This document shows positions 1-4,814 of a stretch of DNA of 6,459 bases, piece by piece; positions within the stretch are counted from its first letter, which is position 1; every line of letters begins with the position of its first letter. The DNA lies in the NCBI GenBank assembly GCA_028280145.1, contig JANQMM010000032.1, positions 1 through 6,459 of the forward strand, given 5' to 3'. The notes beneath the pieces were generated by a model that did not search any database, was not told where the DNA came from, and worked only from the letters and a program-made list of their open reading frames with translations. The position numbers were made by a program, and so were the translations under genes. This stretch comes from Minisyncoccota bacterium. Its GTDB lineage: Bacteria; Patescibacteriota; Minisyncoccia; Phycocordibacterales; JACZSL01.

Positions 1-1
1 A

Positions 2-1108
2 CCCAAGGAAGGATTTCGTTTTATAAAGCAGATATACGTCTGTGGAGATACCTCAGCAAAAGAGAAGAAAGCGTACCTGAAAGGACAGACGATCGGGGAA
101 TACGTAAACCTCTGCCGCACGATCGCAAACACGCCCGGAGGCGATATGACGCCACAACTTCTTGCATCTGAAGCGAAAAAAGCGGCAGGAGGACTACCTG
201 TAAAAGTGACTGCATTTGATGAGAAGAAGCTTAAAGAACTAAAGGCTGGCGGTATTCTTGGCGTAGGCAAGGGTTCAAAATTTCCTCCGAGACTTATTGT
301 TATGGAGTACTGGGGTGCAGGAAAGCCTAAAGCCTCTAAAGCGACCAAGCGCCCTACAAAAGGCAAAGCGGGCATCAATAAGAATGATCCTGTTGTTCTG
401 GTCGGAAAGGGCATCACGTTTGATACCGGCGGCCTCTCACTCAAGCCATCAGCATCAATGCTTGGCATGCATATGGACATGTCAGGTGGGGCCGCGGTCA
501 TTGCAACAATCGCCCTTGTCGCTAAATTGAAGCTTAAGAAAAATATCGTTGCGATCGTTCCTGCAGTCGAGAATATGATCGGAGGCGAAAGTTATCGCCC
601 CGGTGATGTGCTTCGCAGTATGTCAGGAAAAACCATCGAGGTTCTAAATACCGATGCAGAAGGTCGCGTTGTACTCGCTGATGCATTGCACTATGCGAAA
701 AAATATAGCCCGAAGCTTTGTGTTGACGTTGCAACGCTTACCGGTGCGGCCGTAGTTGCTCTGGGAGAACGAGCAAATGCATTTATGACGCGTGATAAGA
801 AGTTCCACAAACTGTTTCAAGAGTTAGGGGAGGAGAGTGGTGACTATATGTGGCCACTTCCACTATGGGATGAATACCTTGAAGACATCAAGGGAACGCA
901 CGGAGACCTTACAAATGCGAACAACAACGGCAAACCATACGGCGGCACCATTACCGCGGCTATGTTCCTGGCGCAATTTGCAGGAGACATGCCATGGGTG
1001 CACGTTGATATGGCTCCACGCATGAATACCATCCCAAGTGACGAGCTTGCCAGAGGTGCAAGTGGGGAGCCAGTGCGATTCCTCTACAAACTACTTGAAG
1101 AATACTAA
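2..1108 (+). CDS. pepA: Leucyl aminopeptidase, M17 family (5'-truncated by window)
   Basis: Cytosolic metallo-aminopeptidase that removes N-terminal residues from peptides using two divalent metal ions. The frame is open from base 2, so the gene begins outside the window. 368 codons are visible; full-length family members have about 480-500, so most of the N-terminal domain is missing. The catalytic C-terminal domain is intact. It starts near NTPGGDMTP (around base 146) and has the metal/catalytic set: GKGITFDTGG with Lys at 407-409 and Asp at 422-424, the catalytic Lys at 443-445, Asp of MHMDMSGG at 476-478, and the signature NTDAEGR at 647-667 (Asp 653, Glu 659, Arg 665). The ATG at 146 lies inside the conserved NTPGGDMTP motif and is not the true start. 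A lysine-rich insertion sits just before the active-site domain (about 320-385). There is no terminator directly after the stop; the next promoter begins on the following base. Family assignment is firm. Confidence 0.96.
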   Translation, partial: PKEGFRFIKQIYVCGDTSAKEKKAYLKGQTIGEYVNLCRTIANTPGGDMTPQLLASEAKKAAGGLPVKVTAFDEKKLKELKAGGILGVGKGSKFPPRLIVMEYWGAGKPKASKATKRPTKGKAGINKNDPVVLVGKGITFDTGGLSLKPSASMLGMHMDMSGGAAVIATIALVAKLKLKKNIVAIVPAVENMIGGESYRPGDVLRSMSGKTIEVLNTDAEGRVVLADALHYAKKYSPKLCVDVATLTGAAVVALGERANAFMTRDKKFHKLFQELGEESGDYMWPLPLWDEYLEDIKGTHGDLTNANNNGKPYGGTITAAMFLAQFAGDMPWVHVDMAPRMNTIPSDELARGASGEPVRFLYKLLEEY

Positions 1109-1137
1109 TTTACAACATGATATAAATGTGTTATTAT
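1109..1137 (+). promoter_or_regulatory. Sigma70-type promoter of the first small membrane-protein gene
   Basis: The -35 hexamer TTTACA (1109-1114) and the -10 hexamer TATTAT (1132-1137) are separated by exactly 17 bp. The -35 begins on the first base after the pepA stop codon. Transcription should start near 1144, giving a leader of about 55 nt. The same hexamers and spacing recur at 1798-1826 before the paralog, which strongly supports a real promoter. Confidence 0.85.
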
Positions 1138-1185
1138 CGCGCGAGTGATACAGAACAGTCTCAATTGAAATCAGTGAAGCAAACC

Positions 1186-1190
1186 GGAGG
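1186..1190 (+). promoter_or_regulatory. Strong Shine-Dalgarno site for the ORF at 1200
   Basis: GGAGG lies 9 nt upstream of the ATG at 1200 and fixes the start. It is within the conserved leader GGAGGAGATTTCC. None of the operon genes downstream of 2485 has a comparable site, so these two small genes appear to be built for efficient independent translation. Confidence 0.85.
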
Positions 1191-1199
1191 AGATTTCCA

Positions 1200-1658
1200 A
1201 TGAAGATCAGAAAAACCCGTGAGGAGCCTATGCAATGGTTCTTCGTCACCGTGGTGTGCGCTATTATGGTGGGTGCGTCTATCCACTTGATAGGCACGGT
1301 TGACCAGGAATTCCTGGTCGTGGTGTTCTATTTCACCACATTCGCCTCTGCAGCCTACGCCCTTTTTTCTTTGATAGGAGGACTTTACCACCTCTTTACC
1401 GGCCCTTATGTGCTTCTCCTTCAAAGCCTGCCGGAATGTGACAGAAAGGCGTGCCTGGCCAGAGCCAGAGAGGAGCGGGACAAGTACATTCAGACAGACC
1501 GTGATTATTGCAATACACTCAGGCGCCCCTCGAAAATACTTGCGAGTGCTAGCCGAGAGGCGAGACGCAGATACAAGTTGACCGAACAGGCGTGGAACAG
1601 AATCGTCGGCACGGAAACGTCCGCGGAAGAAGATAAGGCGGCTACGACCGCCACATAA
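1200..1658 (+). CDS. Hypothetical two-helix membrane protein, paralog A
   Basis: 152-aa protein of a family I do not recognise. Visible layout: a short charged N-terminus (MKIRKTREEP); two hydrophobic segments at about residues 13-32 and 38-66, read as a membrane hairpin; then a hydrophilic, charged, probably helical C-terminal half that would be cytoplasmic if the N-terminus is inside. Blocks shared with the downstream paralog are the N-terminal MKIxxTRxEP, H-x3-GPYxLLLxSxP (64-78), DxxxCLAxA (81-89), RPSxxLA (109-115) and RRYxLTExAWxRIVGTE (123-139), followed by EEDKAA (143-148). The start is set by GGAGG 9 nt upstream. The gene has its own promoter and terminator. Hand-counted GC over 1441-1620 is about 57%, above the neighbouring scpA. 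No catalytic motif is seen. Coding status is well supported by the paralog; function is unknown. Confidence 0.85.
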   Translation: MKIRKTREEPMQWFFVTVVCAIMVGASIHLIGTVDQEFLVVVFYFTTFASAAYALFSLIGGLYHLFTGPYVLLLQSLPECDRKACLARAREERDKYIQTDRDYCNTLRRPSKILASASREARRRYKLTEQAWNRIVGTETSAEEDKAATTAT

Positions 1659-1708
1659 ACAAACAACAAACCCGCTGTGCAACAAGGTGGCATGATGCAT
1701 TCATCGAC

Positions 1709-1750
1709 GGCCTGGTTTCTGCCCCAAAAGCAGGAAACCAGGCCGTTTTT
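1709..1750 (+). terminator. Rho-independent terminator after paralog A
   Basis: The arms GGCCTGGTTTCTGC (1709-1722) and GCAGGAAACCAGGCC (1730-1744) pair along 14 bp with one bulged G and a 7-nt loop. They are followed by GTTTTTG, with the T run at 1746-1750. pepA has no hairpin of its own, so this terminator probably also ends read-through transcription from pepA. Confidence 0.92.
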
Positions 1751-1797
1751 GTATATCTTTTTCACCCTGCATGATGTAACCGCGAATAGATGCAGTA

Positions 1798-1826
1798 TTT
1801 ACAAAATAGCGAAAATGTGCTATTAT
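1798..1826 (+). promoter_or_regulatory. Sigma70-type promoter of paralog B
   Basis: TTTACA (1798-1803), a 17-bp spacer, then TATTAT (1821-1826). The hexamers and spacing are identical to those of the promoter at 1109-1137, while half of the ten bases at 1808-1817 in the spacer differ. It begins 47 bp after the terminator of paralog A, so paralog B is a separate transcription unit. Confidence 0.87.
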
Positions 1827-1874
1827 CAGATGAGAAGTATAGCACGACCTCAATTAGAATCAGTGAAACCAACC

Positions 1875-1879
1875 GGAGG
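1875..1879 (+). promoter_or_regulatory. Strong Shine-Dalgarno site for the ORF at 1889
   Basis: GGAGG lies 9 nt before the ATG at 1889, the same spacing as in paralog A. It decides the start: an in-frame ATG at 1790 lies upstream of the promoter and would place the promoter inside the coding sequence. Confidence 0.87.
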
Positions 1880-1888
1880 AGATTTCCG

Positions 1889-2344
1889 ATGAAGATCAAA
1901 GACACTCGTGACGAACCGACTACTTGGTTCATTATCTTCTGTCTGTGCATCGGGGTGTTGTCTTTTGGTATTTCTATATCTCTGGACACAGCCTACGCAA
2001 CCGAGCGTGTAGCGGGGCTGGTTGTTGCACTCCTGGGCCTGATCGCAAGCGCATCCTGTTTCCGCTTATGGGTCCGACACATGATCGCCGGTCCCTACAT
2101 GCTTCTTCTCGAAAGCATGCCAGACCTCGACAAGGAAAGATGCCTGGCCGCGGCCAAAAGGAAGTGGGAGAATTGCGCAAAGGAGGAAGCCGCCCACCTA
2201 AGAAAGCACGGGCGACCGTCACGGAAGCTTGCAGGTGAGCGTCAAAGCGCAATGCGCAGGTACGAGCTGACCGAAGAAGCCTGGGAACGGATCGTCGGCA
2301 CGGAAGAACCCGGGGAAGAAGATAAGGCGGCTAGAGCCACCTGA
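1889..2344 (+). CDS. Hypothetical two-helix membrane protein, paralog B
   Basis: 151-aa paralog of the ORF at 1200. The two align without gaps for about 149 residues, with roughly 52 identities by hand count (about 35%). Hydrophobic segments lie at about residues 13-32 and 40-62. These are almost wholly diverged in sequence from paralog A, although their position and character are kept. The conserved parts are MKIxxTRxEP at the N-terminus, HxxxGPYxLLLxSxP (64-78), DxxxCLAxA (81-89), RPSxxLA (109-115) and RRYxLTExAWxRIVGTE (123-139), then EEDKAA. The start at 1889 is chosen for the GGAGG site 9 nt upstream and the match to the paralog's N-terminus; the longer reading from 1790 is rejected. Hand-counted GC over 2101-2280 is about 58%. 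The gene is monocistronic with its own promoter and terminator. I do not recognise the family and propose no function beyond a small membrane-anchored protein. Confidence 0.86.
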   Translation: MKIKDTRDEPTTWFIIFCLCIGVLSFGISISLDTAYATERVAGLVVALLGLIASASCFRLWVRHMIAGPYMLLLESMPDLDKERCLAAAKRKWENCAKEEAAHLRKHGRPSRKLAGERQSAMRRYELTEEAWERIVGTEEPGEEDKAARAT

Positions 2345-2380
2345 CGCACCACCCTCGTTCTTGTCGCGCGAGTACCCTCC

Positions 2381-2423
2381 AAGACGGCCCATCCGCCTAA
2401 AAAGCAGAGAATGGGCCGTTTTT
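2381..2423 (+). terminator. Rho-independent terminator after paralog B
   Basis: ACGGCCCAT (2384-2392) pairs perfectly with ATGGGCCGT (2411-2419) around an 18-nt loop, followed by a T run (2419-2423). The A's at 2381-2382 can extend the stem into the T run. The long loop is less typical, but the GC-rich stem and T tract in the intergenic gap are convincing. It separates the paralog cassette from the scpA operon. Confidence 0.88.
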
Positions 2424-2449
2424 CTATACACAAGGGACTGGAAATTATC

Positions 2450-2478
2450 GTGAAATTGTGGCCTAAATACGATACAAT
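2450..2478 (+). promoter_or_regulatory. Putative promoter of the scpA operon, leaderless start
   Basis: The -10 TACAAT (2473-2478) is preceded at 17 bp by GTGAAA (2450-2455), which matches four of six consensus -35 bases. Transcription would be expected to start about 6-7 nt after the -10, which falls on the A of the scpA ATG at 2485. The transcript may therefore be leaderless. No other promoter is evident before the five-gene operon. An overlapping TACGAT (2468-2473) is an alternative -10 that would leave a leader of only a few bases. Confidence 0.6.
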
Positions 2479-2484
2479 AGGGTC

Positions 2485-3216
2485 ATGGATAGCAATGTTT
2501 TCCAGGTCAGGACCCCTGATTTCGAGGGGCCTTTAGAGCTTTTGGTGCAGCTTATAGAAAAGCGCAAGCTGTTCATCAATGATGTCTCACTCGCTCGTGT
2601 TACTGACGACTATATCGAACACATAAAAGCTGTTGAGCATTTTCCTATGCGCGACACTGCACAATTTGTCCTTGTTGCTTCAACACTGTTGCTTCTGAAA
2701 TCAAAATCTCTTCTGCCAACGCTTACGCTCACAGAAGAAGAGGAGGAAAGCATTGAAGACCTTGAGCGGCGGCTAAAGATGTACCAGTACTTTTCAACCC
2801 TTTCCAAAGAGATAAAGGACATCTTCGGCATGCGTATCATTTTCCAAAAACGTTTCAATAAAGTGACCGATCCTGTCTTCGCCCCTCAAAAAGACTTCAC
2901 AGCATCTGATGCCTACGGCTCTGTAGCGCACGTTATTGCACAATTGCCCAAGAAAAAAACAAAGCCGCACGTAGCCGTAAAGCGTGTTGTGAGCCTTGAA
3001 GAAACGATCCAATCACTGACCAATCGTATGCAAAAGAGTCTAAAGATGAGTTTTCGTGAATTTGCCCAACACGATAAAGCAGAAAAGGTTGACGTTATTA
3101 TCGGATTCCTTGCCATGTTGCAACTTGTAAAAGACGAGATCATCAACGTAAACCAGGATGCGCACTTTGCAGATATCCATATGGAAACGTGCAGTCCTCA
3201 TTTACCCCAATACTAG
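2485..3216 (+). CDS. scpA: Segregation and condensation protein A
   Basis: Kleisin subunit of the bacterial SMC-ScpAB condensin; it bridges the SMC heads and binds ScpB, helping to compact and separate daughter chromosomes. The 243-aa length is normal for the family. The N-terminal kleisin motif is clear at residues 13-47 (FEGPLELLVQLIEKRKL, then VSLARVTDDYIEHI). It is followed by the helix FVLVASTLLLLKSKSLLP (61-78) and an acidic EEEEE linker. The C-terminal winged-helix region, which would contact the SMC ATPase head, is at about 185-231 (REFAQ, then KVDVIIGFLAMLQLVKDE). The start at 2485 keeps the N-terminal motif whole; there is no usable Shine-Dalgarno, as AGGG at 2479-2482 is only 2 nt away. 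It is the first gene of the operon and ends 3 nt before scpB. The smc gene itself is not in the window. Confidence 0.96.
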   Translation: MDSNVFQVRTPDFEGPLELLVQLIEKRKLFINDVSLARVTDDYIEHIKAVEHFPMRDTAQFVLVASTLLLLKSKSLLPTLTLTEEEEESIEDLERRLKMYQYFSTLSKEIKDIFGMRIIFQKRFNKVTDPVFAPQKDFTASDAYGSVAHVIAQLPKKKTKPHVAVKRVVSLEETIQSLTNRMQKSLKMSFREFAQHDKAEKVDVIIGFLAMLQLVKDEIINVNQDAHFADIHMETCSPHLPQY

Positions 3217-3219
3217 ATC

Positions 3220-3804
3220 ATGGAACTTGAAAAACAAATTGAAGCAATGCTTTTTTACAAAGGTGAGCCGGTCAAAATAAAAACGTTGGCCAAACTATTG
3301 CACGTTAAACCAAAAGAGGCGGAAGAAGCTCTTCTTCGCCTGGAGGAAAACCTGAAGGATCGAGGCATCCGCCTAATGCGCAAAGAAGACACGGTGACCT
3401 TGGGTACATCTGCAGAGATGAGCGACCTTATTCTTTCGGTACGGAAAGAAGAGCTTTCCCGTGATATTGGAAAAGCGGGACTTGAAACACTTTCTATCAT
3501 TCTTTATAAAGGCCCGATAGCCCGAAGTGAGATTGATTATATCCGCGGGGTGAATAGTTCTTTTATAATCCGCAATCTCCTTATTCGCGGCTTGGTTGAG
3601 CGGATATCCAACCCCACCGACTCTCGAAGCTTCCTCTACAAGCCGACCCTTGAGCTTATGAGTTTCCTTGGTATAACTAAGATTGAGGAGTTGCCCAAGT
3701 ACGAGGAGGTACAGGCAGACCTGCAAGCATTCCTTGAAGAGAAAGATAGTGCCGAAGAGTCGGAGCACGACGACACCTTTGCCGAAAACGTAACACAGAC
3801 ATGA
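3220..3804 (+). CDS. scpB: Segregation and condensation protein B
   Basis: ScpA-binding subunit of the SMC condensin, a dimer built from two winged-helix domains. Of its 194 residues, about 4-75 form the first winged helix and about 80-158 the second. The second carries the family signature LSRDIGKAGLETLSIILYKG, then ARSEIDYIRGVNSS and NLLIRGLVERI. The FLGITKIEELP segment (149-159) is also typical. The C-terminus (171-190) is a short acidic, probably disordered tail. The ATG is 3 nt after the scpA stop with no Shine-Dalgarno, so translation is probably coupled to scpA, which would suit the need for matched subunit amounts. One base separates its stop from the next gene. Identity is firm. Confidence 0.96.
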   Translation: MELEKQIEAMLFYKGEPVKIKTLAKLLHVKPKEAEEALLRLEENLKDRGIRLMRKEDTVTLGTSAEMSDLILSVRKEELSRDIGKAGLETLSIILYKGPIARSEIDYIRGVNSSFIIRNLLIRGLVERISNPTDSRSFLYKPTLELMSFLGITKIEELPKYEEVQADLQAFLEEKDSAEESEHDDTFAENVTQT

Positions 3805-3805
3805 T

Positions 3806-4813
3806 ATGGACTCAAAGCAACCAATTGACGACATTCTAACGACACATACACAGCGCGCACGATACGAGCTCGATTATATGAGTATCGTACTTTTTCTATT
3901 TGCCATCCTCGGTGTTGTCCTGCTATTTTCTCTGCTTACATCACCACTTTTAAAGAGCGCGGAGAACATTTCCACTGAGGTAATCCCGGAAGAAATTGTT
4001 GAAGAAACAAAAGAAGACCCGTTTAACGCTCTCTCTCTTGAAAGTAAGGCGATATACGTCTACGATGTGCGACAACAAAAGGCGCTCTACTCACACAACA
4101 GCGAAACGCAACTGCCACTTGCTTCGATCACGAAACTCATGACCATACTTGCGGCAGAGCCATATATCGAAGCTGACGACACTATTACCATTTCATATGA
4201 CTCGCTTGAAGAAGAAGGGGATAGCGGGCTGTTTGCTTTTGAAGAGTGGGGTGCTAAAGATCTTTTTGATTTTACACTTCTTGTCTCGTCGAACGATGCT
4301 GCTGATGCGCTTGCGTATGTTGCTGGTGGCGCAAAAGCAGTACGAAGCGGGACACAAAACGACACTCCGGAAACTGTCTTCCTTGATGAGATGAACACGA
4401 AAGCTCGTGAGATCGGACTTACCCAGACCTATTTTGTAAACGAGACCGGCCTTGATCCGACAACGCACATAAGTGGAGGATATGGTTCGGCTCGTGACGC
4501 CGCAAAACTTCTTGAATATATGATCTTGGAAACGCCGGAGCTTGTTGAAGCCACTGCATATCCAAGGCTTGAACTTCGCTCAAAAAGCAACTTTGACCAT
4601 ACTGCGACAAACACAAATGAAATTGTCGGAAGTATCCCGGGACTCATTGCTTCAAAGACAGGGTTTACCGATCTGGCCGGAGGCAATCTGGTCATTGCAT
4701 TTGATGCCGGCATTGACCGACCGATCATTGTATCGGTACTTGGTGCAAGCAGGGAAGGAAGGTTTACGGACGTCGAAAAACTTGTTGCCGCGTCGCTTGA
4801 TTCATTGAAATAG
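3806..4813 (+). CDS. D-alanyl-D-alanine carboxypeptidase, S11 family (DacA-like, PBP5-type)
   Basis: Low-molecular-weight penicillin-binding protein expected to remove the terminal D-Ala from peptidoglycan stem peptides outside the cytoplasmic membrane. All three active-site motifs are present in order: SxxK as SITK (Ser107, Lys110), SxN as SSN (161-163) and KTG (284-286). A short cytoplasmic N-terminus is followed by one hydrophobic helix at about 25-48 with no obvious signal-peptidase site, so it should stay as a membrane anchor. An acidic linker (EEIVEETKEDPF, 62-73) leads to the catalytic domain. At 335 aa it is shorter than classical DacA (about 400). It ends soon after the catalytic domain, without the beta-rich C-terminal domain and amphipathic anchor of PBP5. 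The start is one base after the scpB stop, with no Shine-Dalgarno. Family is certain; which Dac paralog it corresponds to is not. Confidence 0.94.
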   Translation: MDSKQPIDDILTTHTQRARYELDYMSIVLFLFAILGVVLLFSLLTSPLLKSAENISTEVIPEEIVEETKEDPFNALSLESKAIYVYDVRQQKALYSHNSETQLPLASITKLMTILAAEPYIEADDTITISYDSLEEEGDSGLFAFEEWGAKDLFDFTLLVSSNDAADALAYVAGGAKAVRSGTQNDTPETVFLDEMNTKAREIGLTQTYFVNETGLDPTTHISGGYGSARDAAKLLEYMILETPELVEATAYPRLELRSKSNFDHTATNTNEIVGSIPGLIASKTGFTDLAGGNLVIAFDAGIDRPIIVSVLGASREGRFTDVEKLVAASLDSLK

Positions 4814-4814
4814 C

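Larger units (their letters stand above)
1109..1199 (+). repeat. Promoter-leader block, copy 1 of a 91-nt direct repeat
   Basis: This block ends directly before the ATG at 1200 and aligns without gaps to 1798-1888, with 67 of 91 bases identical by hand count. Identity is concentrated in the promoter hexamers and in the last 30 bases before the final leader base (28/30), which include AATCAGTGAA and GGAGATTTCC. The stretch around the presumed transcription start (1139-1148) is the most divergent. It was probably produced by duplication of the whole gene cassette. Confidence 0.85.
1798..1888 (+). repeat. Promoter-leader block, copy 2 of the 91-nt direct repeat
   Basis: Ungapped match to 1109-1199, ending directly before the ATG at 1889. 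The leader portion from 1850 onward (CTCAATT, AATCAGTGAA, CCGGAGGAGATTTCC) is almost the same as copy 1. Because the encoded proteins have drifted much further, the leader is either under selection or has been kept alike by recombination. Confidence 0.85.

Noticed and set aside
1167..1197. Possible hairpin GAAATC / GATTTC around the Shine-Dalgarno of paralog A
   Set aside because: Only 6 weak AU-rich pairs with a 19-nt loop, and the equivalent in paralog B (GAATC / GATTTC) does not keep full pairing. There is no compensatory change to support a riboregulator.
1161..1700. Long antisense ORF (179 codons) opposite paralog A
   Set aside because: It covers the paralog, its leader and part of the gap, has no promoter or ribosome site on that strand, and crosses the sense-strand Shine-Dalgarno. 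Its protein resembles no family I know. The paralog comparison shows that the + strand frame is the coding one.
1709..1744. Inverted repeat considered as the end of a mobile element
   Set aside because: It is a compact stem-loop followed directly by a T run, as expected for a terminator. No transposase or target-site duplication is seen near either paralog.
1790..1888. Upstream in-frame ATG that would extend paralog B by 33 residues
   Set aside because: It precedes the -35 hexamer, so the promoter would lie inside the gene. The extension has no counterpart in paralog A, and the GGAGG site points to 1889.
1677..1892. Small + strand ORF of 71 codons between the paralogs
   Set aside because: It runs through the terminator stem-loop and the next promoter and leader, with no ribosome site; it is a chance reading frame.
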